From Tigriopus japonicus (Eukaryota; Arthropoda; Copepoda; Harpacticoida; Harpacticidae): a stretch of 64,000 nucleotides of DNA. Each line of letters begins with the position of its first letter. Position 1 is the stretch's first letter. Below are positions 1 through 11,949 of this stretch, one piece after another. Below the pieces are notes generated by a model. That model saw only the letters and a list, made by a program, of their open reading frames with translations. It made no database searches and had not been told where the DNA came from. Made by a program: the position numbers and the translations under genes. The DNA lies in the NCBI GenBank assembly GCA_010645155.1, contig CM021316.1:3285839-3349838 (forward strand), read 5' to 3'.

Positions 1-598
1 ATGGCCTCCTTGGCTGCGGCCAATCGCACTGGGTCCAACCACCTGGGCTTGGCTCTTGGTAGGTTGCCCTTGGTCTCAATCTTGTGTGCGATTCCGTGCG
101 CAACTGTTGCGGCGCCAAATGTAGGCGTTGTAATGGAAGGGAACTCGCTCAAGAGTCGAGTGTATTGGTTGTCTGAGAGTGAGTGGCAGGCCAGGCCTAG
201 GCTGTATTGTCCGCTTGGAGTGAGATTGACAATAAGACTGTGGTTGTCAGGGTCTACCAGCCTGCCCTGCTTCATATCTAGGAGGAAACCTGATGCCCGA
301 AGAAAATCGCTGCCCAATATCGGGGTAGTTACGTCAGCTACTGTGAAGCGCCACTTTATTTGTTTAATCCCTAAACAGAGGGTAAGAGGTTTTTCCCCCA
401 AGCTTTAACTGGGGAGCCATTAACGGCGTTGAGGTGGTATTTGTGCGGCACACATCGCTCCGTCTCACTGGGAGGAATAACCGAGATTTCAGCACCGGAA
501 TCTATCAGGAAGGCTTTGCCTGAGTAATCGTCTCTGGCGTAGAAGAGGTGCTGGATCTGGGTGCCGCTTTGAGGGGGGCCGGCCTTCGTCGGGCTCAC
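1..598 (-). pseudogene. Gypsy-type retrotransposon pol fragment (retropepsin and start of RT)
   Basis: On the minus strand the reading frame from 598 carries an aspartic protease core, FLIDSGAEISVIPP, with the catalytic DSG-type triad typical of Gypsy retropepsins. It ends in a stop near 375. The protease continues in another frame (WRFTVADVTTPILGSDFLR) across a G5A5 run near 390-400, so one indel breaks the ORF. Downstream comes a linker and the start of the reverse transcriptase region (about residues HKIETKGNLPRAKPRWLDP), cut off by the window edge. The protease starts 4 bases inside the gag stop, in a different frame, an arrangement common in LTR elements. The remainder of pol would lie to the left of base 1. 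The plus-strand ORF over 1-408 is a shadow of this sequence. Confidence 0.88.
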
Positions 599-1278
599 TG
601 AAGGCCGGCCAGGTCTTCCCCCGCCCTCTCTCCGAAAGATGGAACCTCATGGGTAATCGCTAGGGCGGCGACTTCTGTGTTTTGGTTTTTGCGATTGTTT
701 TTCTTGCCCTTTTTTTCTTTCCCTTGGGGAGTGGCCACATGTTGACTCATTGAACAAGGTGGAATGCATCGCAGGGCGTTGAAACCGTATTCTTGATGAT
801 ATGGGCAGAACCCACCCACGTGCGGTCTCGAACCCAGGCCCAGGGCTGCTACTGATCCCGCTTGGTCCTGGCAAGAGTGCAAGGCCTCCCATTGGGTATC
901 AGCAGCAGTCATGATGCTTTCGAGATCCTCCAGGCCTTTCGTGGCCGCTAGCTTCCTGTACTGAACAGGGAGCTTCCTCAAGATTAGGAGCCTCTCAAAC
1001 CTTCCAGTCAAAGGCAAGTCGGGTCCAGCCAAAGACTTGATCTTGCCCCACCACAGGGCCGGCTTCTCGGAGGTTTCCAGCGCTGGGTAATCAATGACCC
1101 GCTCCGCTCTGGTGTCGTTAGAAATGCCCAAAGCCTTCCTGATCCGGCTTTTGAGTAACTCGTAGCGATCTTGCTTTGAGGCCGGACTCATGAGGGCAAT
1201 GTCTCCAACCAGGCTCACGGTGGTGGAGTCCAAGGCCGCGAGGTTTAGTTGCCCCCGGAACCGATCTCCTCTGGCCAT
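595..1278 (-). CDS. Gypsy-type retrotransposon gag
   Basis: This 227-codon ORF runs on the minus strand from an ATG at 1278 (MARGDRFRG). A TTG-initiated extension to 1290 is less likely. It shows the gag layout of small Gypsy elements: an N-terminal region with a KSRIRKALGIS stretch, a helical capsid-like segment (GRFERLLILRKLPVQYRKLA), and a C-terminal Cys/His cluster CPYHQEYGFNALRCIPPC that could bind nucleic acid. A Lys-rich tail precedes the stop. It sits directly upstream of the protease fragment, confirming element orientation. The gag frame is intact although pol is frameshifted. Function is inferred from position and composition; gag proteins diverge quickly. Confidence 0.8.
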   Translation of the reverse strand: MARGDRFRGQLNLAALDSTTVSLVGDIALMSPASKQDRYELLKSRIRKALGISNDTRAERVIDYPALETSEKPALWWGKIKSLAGPDLPLTGRFERLLILRKLPVQYRKLAATKGLEDLESIMTAADTQWEALHSCQDQAGSVAALGLGSRPHVGGFCPYHQEYGFNALRCIPPCSMSQHVATPQGKEKKGKKNNRKNQNTEVAALAITHEVPSFGERAGEDLAGLQ

Positions 1279-1413
1279 CTTGTTATTCAAAGTCGGGCAT
1301 TCCTAATTTCAAAGTTCGGAAGAACCCTCTCGACTTATGTAGCGAAATTTTAGATAAAAGCAACAAAACATACTTTTTTTGCAAATACAATGTCAAAATT
1401 TTGTATTTCAACT
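1243..1413 (-). repeat. Gypsy gag start plus 5' leader, duplicated at 6780-6955
   Basis: The segment covering the first gag codons and about 135 bp upstream recurs with few differences at 6780-6955 in the same orientation. The shared block ends near 1413, where the two copies diverge after ATCAACTT / TTTCAACTT. It therefore marks the 5' leader, possibly part of the LTR, of this Gypsy family. No second LTR copy is visible in the window. Confidence 0.7.
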
Positions 1414-1457
1414 TCAATTTGTGCAGATAAGAAAGGCATTGTTGCAATCATCAGGCC

Positions 1458-1820
1458 CAGGGTTGCCAACTGGCGATTTCTATCGCCAGATTAGAACAAG
1501 GCGATTTCTATCGCCAGATTTCACGAATCTGGCGATATTGAAACGTGTCTGGCGATAGAAAAATTAATCTGGCGAAATCAGCTGATCTGGCGATAAATCT
1601 GGCGATTTTGATATTACTGGCGATAAATCTGGCGATTTTGATATTACTGGCGATAAATCTGGCGATTTTGATATTACTGGCGATAAATCTGGCGATTTTT
1701 GTATTTCTGGCGATAAATTTGGCGAATTGAGCAAATTTGGCGAAAAAATAGGCGAAATCGGAGAAATTTGGCGAAAAAAATTGGCAAAATCGCCCATTTT
1801 TGGCGATAACTCAGGCAAAT
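1458..1820 (+). repeat. CTGGCGAT-iterated element end with a 30-bp tandem array
   Basis: It begins with CAGGGTTGCCAAC, a hAT-like terminus, followed by about 20 degenerate copies of CTGGCGAT/ATCGCCAG. Between 1591 and 1710 there are nearly perfect 30-bp tandem copies containing GATAAATCTGGCGATTTTGA. The opposite terminus is not recognisable, so the element is probably truncated. The small ORFs over it are repeat artefacts. Confidence 0.65.
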
Positions 1821-2769
1821 TTTTGATTCTCTCATTATGATTTTGACTTTTATTCTGACTGAAAACCAAGGAGTAAATATTTTAGATGACAATCACTAAA
1901 GGGGAAGAAGAGCTTTGACCAAAGGTTTGTTTCTTGATTTGATTGTGCTTTTATCAAGAACATGAAAATTTTGTTTCACTCTTTTGATGTAGAACTTACT
2001 TCCTCCCTCTTTGCGACGAATCCATCCATTAGACGACCCATCATAAGTTTTTAAGTCTCATCTAGACGACTTGTTATCCACGAGTTGTGACCTGTCCTAA
2101 GGGCAGGGCATGGGGGATGCCCTATATGGGGCAGCTAATTCCAACTTCCTTACAGACCGATGCTTTTATCAGACATGACTTTTCCCTACACGGGTTTTCT
2201 CTTTATTTACTTTAACATGGAATGACATTCTGTGTACCAGTTAAAATCGGTAAAAAATGCATACAAGAAATTTTAACAAGCGAGTTTGGGAAAAAGAGAC
2301 TTTTTGAAGTCAAAAGCTTCGGCAAATGCATGTGTAACTGATTTAAAAAAAATCCCAATTTGATTTTCCTAATGGTAAGGCCAATTGAAATCCTAAATAA
2401 ATTGTTCATCCTATCATTTTGTGATTGCGCCCGTTTGGTTTTGTTTACACCCTCTTTATGGTTTACTAATCAATCTATTATCATATGGTCAAATTACAGG
2501 GCATGAACAATGTCATTGATATAAATGTGTTTTTTACTTTTTGAGTGATCACGTTGTGGCCACCCTGCTGGGAGGCAGCTGACTGCGATCGCTATAAATG
2601 GTGACTCCCGCTTCTTTTTCTTCGTTAAGAAAAAAGCACGAAAATGGCCTTTACACAGGAAGATTTGACAACTACCAAAACTACCAAAACTACAACTAGG
2701 CCTATTTGTTCTGTGAAGCACGAACCAACCTATGCTGGTGTGGTGGAAGTAGCTCTTGCTTCCCTCAGT
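1821..2769. other. No gene seen
   Basis: AT-rich sequence with no coding signal, splice-consistent exon or recognised repeat. Short ORFs here have no recognisable motif. Confidence 0.5.
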
Positions 2770-5700
2770 ATGAGCCCTATATTTCTAACAAATCTTCGTA
2801 AACAAACTTTTCAGCGTTGCCAAAATCTGACATCATCATGCCAGTTTTAAAGGTCAATCGTATGTTAAAACAGCATGCCTTACGATAGGGTAGGCAATTC
2901 TTCCAAATAGGGTCCACGAACTTACCAGGGGGCGTCTTCACACAGCAAGTGCAATGGAGATAGGAAAAACAGCGAGGAACGGCTTAGTTTGAGGAATTGT
3001 TCAAGAGAATATGGTAGAGCAGGAGAAGTAGAAATAGTCAAATGACACAAAAGTTTGAAACCATTAGAGACTCCTAAATATAAGTTGGTTTAATAAGGTC
3101 ATATTTATGATCATCTCATTTTGGATTCTCACTTCTGATTGGTTGGTTCTGATTGAAGAAGAAATAGACCAAAAGAAAAAAAAACATGCGCGGAGGAGCA
3201 AGAAATAATGAATAATATTAAATCTATAAAGCAGCTTCAAATTACAAGAACAAAATAAAATTGCTTAACCAAGAGCACTAAGATCATCTAAGGAACTATT
3301 GGCACCTTCAAGGTCTAAAAATTATGATCAAATACTTGAAAATCCAAATGCAAAAAGTGATGTCAAGGTGTAGATGCACTGTCAAAGAGTATTTTGTGGA
3401 TTTTTTCAAGTTTTAGACTTATCAAGGGGTTTTTCATTGTGTCTTTTGCACTATTCAAAATGTTTTATTTCACCTAATAAGTCCTAGATCACAATATTTT
3501 ATGCAAAGTATGAAAGGCAATTCTTGCACATTATTTTCATCACTAAGAGTGCATTTTGTTTTGATTTGCTAACACCATGCGCATTGTGATACTTTGAAAT
3601 ACACTGTGTAAATACTTTGTAAATGTTCAAATTGGTTTCAGTCTTATCCAAGAAGATGGTGATATCAAGGAAAATTTACTCACCAAGACTCAAGCCATTG
3701 GCTATGATATCATATCATAACCAATTATGGCTATGACATGTTTGAGAATAGATTCCTCATTATAAATTAGGAATTAATTTGTTTTATTGATAATTAATCC
3801 AAATGAAGAGTAACATAGTTGAAGTACAACTATGTTAATAAATTGTGGAGGGAAAAATCAAAAGGGTTGCTCTTGGTAGATATATTAACTTAGAATGAAT
3901 CCAAGAAATAAAGAGTTGATGATTGATCTTCTGGAGAAACAAAAACGGCTAAAAAGAAAGTCACAAACACATATTAAAAACCTCTTGTTGTTTTGCGGAT
4001 TTTTTATGAAAACAAAGAAAGCTTACTGTCCTGGATGAACTCAATTTCAAAAATTGGTCAGCAGTTACTACAGTTAAAGTTTCAAAGTAAGAATTTTGTC
4101 TTTCTTAGTATTATTATTCTCAAATCAAATGTGACTCTTGCATAAAGAGATATTCTGCTGTTTTTTCTGATGAGGAGCAAACTAATCTTTTCTTTTTCAT
4201 TTTAATCTAAATATTTTTATATCCAGCTTTGCCTATATTTAAGAACCTTTTATCATCCAAATTCATTTGCGTTAGATGAGTTTTTATTTTGGCTTTAACA
4301 TAAAAACAATATTGTGGGGGAAATATTGTGTTGAAAAAGTACAACCCAAATTGCACAAAAAATGAAGTACAACTGAGAACGCCGATAGACCCAGTCAAAA
4401 CAATTGTGTCTTTCTTATACTTTGAACCTAAATATTACAGTAATGTGTGGACAGTTTGTCATGATCAAACATCCAGTGTCCCTTCAATAACTTCTAGGAT
4501 GGTTTGGATTAATTTAGGATGTAATGTAAAGACAAATAAGTGCAAATTTATTGCTGAAACATGAAGCAGGAAGCAGGATACGGTCACTTTGATGTCCATT
4601 GCCTTTTTCATGCAGTGTTCTAGATCGCTTAAATCATTGTGAAACCTGGATGAGATGAAGTAAGTTCTACTTGAGCCTGGAGAAAGGGGAGTACTTTGGA
4701 AACATCTCCAACAAAAAAGAAGTGACATTATTCTGTCCAACACAATTCGAGAGCTCATAGAATTTCGACCATTATTTCCATTTTCGCAAAGGAAAGACAC
4801 CTTAAAAATGTGGAAAATTCTTAAATCGTCCACATTTTTCAATTTGGTTCATAGCATATTAAACATCAATTTCAAAAATAGAAAGATTTGTTGGGGGGGG
4901 GGGGTCGATTGGATGATAAGTGTTAAAATACAATGAAACTTTGAAAATACTTTGCTTCAAATTTTGGAATAAAGCTTTCTTATTGGGGTGTAGGTGCAAT
5001 TCTTGGTTGAAATCGAACTAAAGGAACCCTTCTTTCATTTGATTTTTTCTGTCTTAAACCAATGAAGGAAAGTATCCTTTTGATTGGAGCCAACTTCTTT
5101 TATAGCTACGTTTTTTTCATTTCAATGGGAGATGCAGGGGGAGGTTTGAGTGATCTCTTCAAAAATCTTATCGCGGGCGGATGAAAGAAGAGAAAAGGCT
5201 TGTTTGGCAACAGTGGGTGGCTCGTGAGAATTTGGGCAGTTTAAGGGTTTTCGCAATTTACAGACCGCCCTTGCGAATTAGATGCCATGAAAAATGTCGA
5301 ATTGCAAGTTTGAACACCTTTGGTTAGGATTTTGGAATAAAATGCACACTTTATTTGCTCGTTCTTGCAAGAGAAAATTCTCAACAAAAGGCCACTTTTT
5401 TGGGTAAGTACAAGTGTAAGTGATGTTATAAGCACTGATTTGTATTGTAAAGCTCCAAAACCATCATGGTATCAAACAAAATGCCGTTTTTTGGACGTGT
5501 TTCTCTTCAATATCAAAGGTCTTTTTTAAGTGCTTGCCATTTTTTGATCAAAAGAATAATTTTTCAAATTCTTACAAAACTGAGAGTCAAAATGTCCAAA
5601 CTGGCAATTCGACAATTTTTGTAGCATCTAAGTCATAAGGGCGGTCTCTAAAACGCGAAAACCCTTGCACCGACCAAAATCTTACATTGACGAACAAGCC

Positions 5701-6551
5701 TTTTCTCTTCTTTCATCCGCCCGCGATAAGATTTTTGAAGAGATCACTCAAACCTCCCCCTGCATCCCCCATTCATTTACAAAGAGCTCATGCCCTTGCT
5801 CAAAGGAGCAAGAGCTCTCATTTGTTTCAAGATCAAGATAATTTCTATGTCTCAAATTACTGCAAGAAAAGGTTTAAAATGCTTGGTTTATTTCTCGAAA
5901 ATCTTTATTTCCTGAACTTTGAACTGAGTCTTCTGATCTGTTGTTTTTTAGCTTTATCTTTTCGCCGTTATAATTTTTCTATTGTTTTGGTTCAATTGCC
6001 TCTGATGTTTCCTTTCCCTTGTTTTTAGTTGGATTTAAAAAGATCCTGACAAACTCACAGTGTCAAGGTTCACGGGAAGTAACAGTAGGGGACTGATAAG
6101 TTTATTTTAAGGCAAAGTAATGTTTGGTTAGTTTATGTTGTTGTTACTATACTGTTAGTTAATGGGGAAAATACAACGTTAATAGCCATATTTATTCCAA
6201 AACACTTAAACTAACCCAAGCCGATCAAAGCCAACCTACATCAAATTAACCTTACTTAGTTATGGGTTTCATTGGGCTATTTTCTTGAAATTGCTTTGTA
6301 ATCCCAGCCACAACCTCTTCCCTGCTTATTCGTCTCTCTTCCCTTGCTCTTGGTGCTTGCACATGACACCCTCCCCTCCCTAGCGTGTTCGTGGACCCTA
6401 CTCGGGAATTACTTTTGTAACACGAGACATCTATTTCGGCATACTTATTTATAAGGATGTTTGACCTTTAAAACTGGCATGATGATGTCAGATTTTGGCA
6501 ACGCTGAAACGTTTGTTTACGAAGATTTGTTAGAAATATAGGGCTCATAAA
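2770..6551. mobile_element. Candidate non-autonomous DNA element with long inverted arms
   Basis: The left arm (about 2770-2960) is inverted relative to the right arm (about 6370-6551). Both begin at ATGAGCCCTATATTTC, continue through a strongly conserved stretch containing GCCAAAATCTGACATCATCA, and later share GGTCCACGAAC. The 3.8 kb between the arms has no transposase-like ORF and contains another inverted repeat at 5130-5771. No clear target-site duplication is visible: 8-bp flanks on the two sides differ. The outer ATGAGCCCTATATTT word is doubled on the right side. Confidence 0.55.
5130..5771. mobile_element. Foldback/MITE with about 140-bp inverted arms; related copy at 50345-50640
   Basis: The left arm 5130-5272 and right arm 5638-5771 are reverse complements with gaps. 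Outer ends read GATGCAGGGGGAGGTTTGAG and its complement; inner ends share AAGGGTTTTCG and CCGCCCTT. A diverged copy of the left arm and core occurs at about 50345-50640, sharing ATCTTATCG/ATCCTATCG, GGCGG, GTCGTGAG and a core with TTAGGATTTTGGA. ORFs over either arm are not genes. Confidence 0.7.
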
Positions 6552-6779
6552 TATAGGGCTCATAGTGATTATCGCATCATTTTACGGACCTGCTGCCGTC
6601 CCTAACTGCCGTTAGCGGTGTAGGCTTGCCAATAAAATCTCAGTTTTCAATGGTCAGATTTTCAAAAAAAATTGCATTTATGGGCAATGGCATGGTTAAT
6701 GTATGTTGAGAAGTATTGCAAAGAAATTTGAAAACAAATGGAGAAGTTGGAAGCCTTCAATTAAACAAATTATTTGTTT

Positions 6780-6955
6780 TCTGGTTTAGTTGCCCCAGGA
6801 ACCGATCTCCTCTGGCCATCTTGTTATTCAAAGTCGGGCATTCCTAATTTCAAAGTTCGGAAGAACCCTCTCAACTTATGTAGCAAAATTTTAGATAAAA
6901 GCAACAGAACATACTTTTTTGCAAATACAATGTCAAGATTTGCTATATCAACTTT
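6780..6955 (-). repeat. Second copy of Gypsy 5' leader/gag start
   Basis: Near-identical to 1243-1413, including the gag start codon region and leader. There is no gag continuation beyond the first dozen codons, so this is a truncated or recombined relic. The plus-strand ORF across it is spurious. Confidence 0.75.
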
Positions 6956-7094
6956 TCTCAAACTATTTTAAGAAACAGGGAGAATGACTTTGTTCATAAT
7001 TGGAACTGTTGAAATAAAGCTGCTTATGTCAAGCTTATAACGACTGTTTTTACCCTTTATATAATAAATTTGGTCTCAGCAGCCCCATATTCAC

Positions 7095-7480
7095 ATAGTC
7101 ACAATTATTCAATTTAGTCACAATTGGCCTGCTTCCCGACAACTGTGACTAAATTGAATAACGACTGTATTTTCAATATGATACTTGAACATATGAATGC
7201 CTTGCAGGATTTTTTACTAAGCTTATGTCACACATTAATTTCTTATGTATGAAAATTACACTAAAAATCAAGCAAAATTACGTATCTAAATGGATATATT
7301 GAGAATTGAAATTTCGAAAAAATGAACTAAAACGTTCGGATTAGTTTCGGATTATGTCGGATCCGAAAAAATATTTCGCAAATCCGAATCCGACGTGCTT
7401 TGAGGAATCCGAAAGAATCTAAATCCGAAAATTCCTGCGTCAATCCGAACGTATCCGAATCCGATGCACAGCTCTAACGC
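7095..7480. repeat. Hairpin (about 7107-7162) and TCCGAATCCGA-iterated element end
   Basis: TTATTCAATTTAGTCACA and its complement TGTGACTAAATTGAATAA form an 18-bp-arm hairpin around a short loop. From about 7325 to 7470 the sequence is a series of degenerate TCCGAATCCGA / TTCGGAT words, closing with GATGCACAGCTCTA, which reads as TAGAGCTGTGCATC on the other strand and resembles a hAT-like terminus. No protein is encoded. Confidence 0.55.
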
Positions 7481-7915
7481 GTACTACGCCCATTTGCAAT
7501 GCGGAGGCGAGGGCTTTATTTGAAAAAGCTGACTGCCAACTTCAACTCTTTGGAGTCAAAGTTTAGTTTTTACACCAAACAAGTACCAATATTTACCATT
7601 GGCAACCATAACGTGGCAAGAAGCGGGAATACTCCTTCATGGAACACCCATTATCAGTGAAGTACTGACACCTTAACAAACAATGCTGGAAACCTTCAAC
7701 TAGCACAGATTGAAATTGTTTGCATACCGTTGGAATCACCTAAACACATCCAAGTCCAAAAATGGTAATTGATCAGCCAATAAATGCCTGCATCCGGATA
7801 TTGGTTGAACTTGGGCTCGCAACAACTGACTTTCAGCCAAGCCAGACCGAGCTTCATGAGCAGTGGGAAACAATAGATGGCGCCACAGATAAGCGGCTCC
7901 AATGTTCACGTTTAC

Positions 7916-10076
7916 CTGGGCACGTCTACACGTCCATTGAAAGTGGCCATAAAAACTATGAAACCGTCATTACCTCCACCCAAAGGCTCCTTGGCGATTT
8001 CTTGCAAACTTGGGAGCTCCAAAAGTCGCACAGAAATATCAGTCCAAAGACCCACACAACACAATGTGGCCTTTTCATCCTCCTCAATCAAAGGTGTGAC
8101 ATCTATGCAAGCAATCTCGTACTGAAGGGTTGTATCGGCAGTTTGAACCAATTTGCTTTCTGCGACATCTAAATAGAACAAAATGGGACCGGTAGCACAC
8201 ACCACTTGGCTGTTGTTGCATGAAGCAACGTTAATATCACGACCATTAGGAGGTTTCCACTCACTAGAAAGCGAATTTCGTTATTGAACACGGGCTGAAA
8301 AATGGACTTGAGGCAAGACTGAAGGCTTACTCGACAAGTTGAAGAGATTCCATGCCAAATAGACGGACTGAATTGGGAGTAATTTGTATGATTTGCGAGT
8401 GAACGGTATTTCTGGCATGAAATGTTTGTTGATCTGAGAGGAATCCAGGGATTTCAGTCTCCTCCACTTCTTCTCCATTGAGTTTTAATACTGTGGTTTG
8501 CTCCACAAACGATAAAATCAGGACATTGTCGTAGACTCTGCTCGTTCCGCATCTCAAAGGCCACATGCCCTTTATTCCGGAAAGATCAATAGACGCCAGC
8601 TCATGGATAACGATGTCATTGCGAATTATGCGCAGAGAACCCTCTTTGCCAGTTCCAGAGCAAGTCACCACCTGGCTTTGTCCCTGAGGAAAATGAGAAA
8701 CACAAAATTATGACTCACTATATCCCGAGGGTTTATCAAGTTCGGCACTTACTCGTCGCTCCAAATCCACCACGACCATATCCATAATCGGTCCCAGGTT
8801 GGTGTACGACTCCACAATGGTCACGTCCGATTTGCTTTCATCCGGCCGGACATTGAGTCGTACCAATTGAGAGTCACCCAATCGTGATCCCAGGTACACG
8901 TAACTGTTGTCCAAATAAGTCATACATGCCGGGATGGTAGTTTCTCCCAACAACTCCAACACCAAGTCCTTGATGGGTGGTCCTAGAACTCTAGGTGGTC
9001 CGTCCGGGCTTTCATTCCGGATCAAAAGCAACATATAAAGATGACCCATTATGTCACCCAACAAGTATCGCATTCCTAGAAACCACAACCCAATATGAAA
9101 TGAGATGGCCTGTCGAGTCCAGCCAGACAGCTGAACCTTTACCGTCTGCGTCGATTTGACAATAGCACACAATTGTGGACCATTGTATGCTGGCTGGTTC
9201 GGTGGCTAGATAGAACAATCCATCATGGTAGACAATCGATTCCAGGCCCACAATAATACAACCGCCGATTGGCTGAGGTACGGGGATTAGCATGTGAGCT
9301 TTCGATGTTATCATGTCGACGTTATCTTGTTTCCAGGGCACCTATCGTCGAACGAACAAACCATGATAATTGACAAGTACCGAGAGTAAAACCGGTCAAT
9401 CCGTTTACCCTGAGAAATTTCTTATCCTTGATGGAGATTTCATGGGTTTTGATGTGTCGCCCTTGGCCAGCCTGATGGAGTAAGACGATTGTGGGCTGAG
9501 CGCATCCGTGCAAGAACTTGATATCCAACACACCGTATTCTTTCATGCCAATATTGTAGGCTTGCAATTTGGGTTGATCCGATTCCAAACGGATAATCAT
9601 GAACCGACCCTCGTACATACATAACCCAATCATGCGAGCCTCGGGGTCAATCACGGCCAATGTGCCGGTTTCCACTTTTTTTCCGAACCCATCGCTCACC
9701 TTGCCATGAGATATGGTCACAATGTGCAAATCGTGACCGGATCCGATGGTCTCCAATATCATAGCGTCATGTCGAGCCGTCACAAGGAATAAGCGATCCT
9801 TAAGCTCACCCTAACAAGGACAATTAAACCATGAGTGGTGAACGAACCTTGGCCATTCTTCATTTGAGGACTCACCGGTGGCCGATAGAACTTCATGACA
9901 TCGACCTTGCCGTTGATGGCAAAATTCTTGATGGGCCGAAGACCATCAGGTGTGACGACCAAGATTTCAATCTGGTGATTCTTGGCCAAAACCAAGTTCA
10001 AGTCATCCGGGGACGTGAAGTTGCCTAAGGAAGTAACCAAACCATGAATAATGTAGTGTCGTCGCCTGTAGGACAT
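7916..10076 (-). CDS. DDB1: DNA damage-binding protein 1, 5' half (six exons)
   Basis: DDB1 is the large beta-propeller adaptor of CUL4 ubiquitin ligases and part of the UV-damage sensor. Exons on the minus strand: 10076-9876, 9810-9409, 9341-9143, 9075-8753, 8683-8331 and 8263-7916. All boundaries are GT-AG, every phase joins cleanly, and introns are 65-69 bp. The start is ATG at 10076 (MSYRRRHY). Diagnostic DDB1 stretches include [94 protein letters not shown] and [15 protein letters not shown]. About 609 residues are encoded, covering the first propeller and part of the next; animal DDB1 is about 1140 residues. Exon 6 is extended to 7916 because FMATF matches the family; its donor is CAG|GTAAAC. 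No later exon is visible to the left. Exon 6 could instead end at 7974. Confidence 0.93.
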
Positions 10077-10235
10077 ATGCTTGCACAGCTGGGATTCGAC
10101 AATTTAATTTAACACGACACATTTATGTCACAGTTTGAGGAAAAGTGTGACATCACAGATGTACAAAATTGCAACCTCTTGCTGAAAACCTCCTTAATTT
10201 CAATTACTAGAACATCTGTAACTTCAGTGCATTCG

Positions 10236-10470
10236 CCAATTACCCGCAACATCCCTGTTCGAATCCCGGGCTTGCCGAGCTCTAGTGGCCTGTTGTATTA
10301 ATTTACATGCAGTAGTCACGGCTTTTGAAAGCTTAAATGGGCGAACCTGCGGTCATTCCCGAGAATGGGGTAAAAATTAATGCTTGATATTGGAGCGGCA
10401 ATATTCCCACTTAGCGGACAGCCTCTATCAGATCGCAGCTACGAAAGTTGCGTTCTGATAGGACTGGGAC
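10236..10470 (+). mobile_element. SINE copy (same family as 13437-13660)
   Basis: It carries a pol III B-box-like word GTTCGAATCCC at about 10238, followed by CGGGCTTGCCGAG and a body that closely matches the reverse complement of 13437-13660 (GGGCGAACCTG, TAAAAATTAATGCTTG, GCGGACAGCCTCTATCAGAT). It lies just upstream of DDB1. The 5' head before the B box is poorly preserved. Confidence 0.72.
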
Positions 10471-10779
10471 TGGTTTATAGGTTATCCCTGACTGGCCCAA
10501 CATGTCGCATTTGTCAATATTTGTGGTCAGTCAGTCCACTTTGTCAACATCCGACATTCACATCTTTCTGAAAACTTGTTGGGGATTTTGGAAGACCTTC
10601 ATGAGACATTCATGCACCTCAGACATTTGGAAAGGAAACTTGTGGAGGGAACTTCTGTTACCTAACTCAAGCTCATTCGACAGTACATGTAGGTCATCAT
10701 TTTTTCTTTTTATTCCTCTTTAAGACGTATCAAAACAAAATCGATTTTAATTCCTAAGTAATACATCTATGGCTCGGCT

Positions 10780-11420
10780 AAGGGTGATCTGTGACCGGTT
10801 CGGCCGATAGTACTCTCTGGGTGGATTCAAAATGAGTCATATTTACCCGTGACACAGGCCGTGACCGCGGTGGGCGGTAGGGCGTGCACAAAGTAGTTGT
10901 AAGCCATTTTGGTTGGACCACGTGCCCAAAGCTACCGATGAATCAAAGAAATCAGTCCTCAATAACGGCAGATTGTCCGGGATTCCGAGATCTCTCACCA
11001 CAGGGCACTACAGACAATGTCGCGTTGCACACCGGGACGATCGATCACAGGAGGAGGAAGGAGAAGGAGGCGACCACCGGGAAGGTGAACCCACTTTCAG
11101 GACGAACACAATGAGATCCGAACGAACGGAAATCGCAAGAGAGAGGTATAACCGAACAGAAATAAGCGACGAAAAATCCGCTCTTGGAATCGAGAAGCCG
11201 ATGGAAACAACCGGCAATCACACTTTTGGCGGGAAATTTGCCGCCAAAGAACCGCACGAAGAAGGCGCGAAATTCAAATCTCGAAGTTCCATTGACAAGT
11301 TTACTTTACCACTGAGACTGTTGCTTCCCTCAAAAGGGATTGTAACTGGGTGAGTATTTGCACCGGGGTATTTGGCGGCGTTTGTCTTCAGATTTATTCC
11401 CAAAATTCGCCTTCTCAGAA
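10780..11420. other. GC-richer intergenic segment upstream of DDB1
   Basis: Base composition is visibly more GC- and CpG-rich than its surroundings. A plus-strand ORF (10913-11353) of 146 codons is rich in Arg, Glu and Lys and has no recognised domain; it may be chance or a 5' exon. The segment could be promoter or 5' UTR territory of DDB1 or of a divergent transcript, but no transcription start can be assigned from sequence alone. Confidence 0.35.
11225..11248. promoter_or_regulatory. Candidate E2F-like palindrome
   Basis: TTTGGCGG and its complement CCGCCAAA are separated by 8 bp, and the left half continues as TTTGGCGGGAAA, matching the E2F consensus. It lies about 1.15 kb upstream of the DDB1 start codon in the GC-rich segment. 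Binding is inferred only from the motif. Confidence 0.3.
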
Positions 11421-11949
11421 CAAAAAGCGCCAGATTTTCGCCAAAAAGCTTTTACTGGTTCCATTTAAAGATAATGTTGTCCTGGAGGGTGACCATAATC
11501 GGTGGACTTTTCACAAGATGCATGCATGCAATATTTTGAAACTTTATTGTCTTTTTAAATATGTTGCGACGCGAATTATTCCATAAAAACGCAATTCTGC
11601 CACGTTGACTTTCCTCCCTAGAACGTTAATAGTCACCCATAATTGTTCGCACATTTTTTCGTTCAAATATATGAACTTTACGAACTCAAAGGAGAACTTC
11701 TAGATATAAATAGTGCAAAAATATTCAACATTTCTCTGAAAATGTGATGGCATGACTATTGCCCTATATTTTGACCATATGATAAGATACGGACTATCCA
11801 AAACCCAAAATATGGGAAAAACCCAAAACTTACTCAACTAACAACAAAGTTAGTGAGGGGGCTTTCTTTCGAAACTTTGACCGAAATTTTGATTTCGGTT
11901 ATGCCTCCCCACACCGATAGCTCTTCAGATGCTATCAGAGTTCACTNNN

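Noticed and set aside
1..408. 135-codon plus-strand ORF
   Set aside because: It is the antisense of Gypsy protease/RT sequence, which reads clearly on the minus strand.
7762..8172. 136-codon plus-strand ORF
   Set aside because: Antisense shadow of DDB1 exon 6 and its flank.
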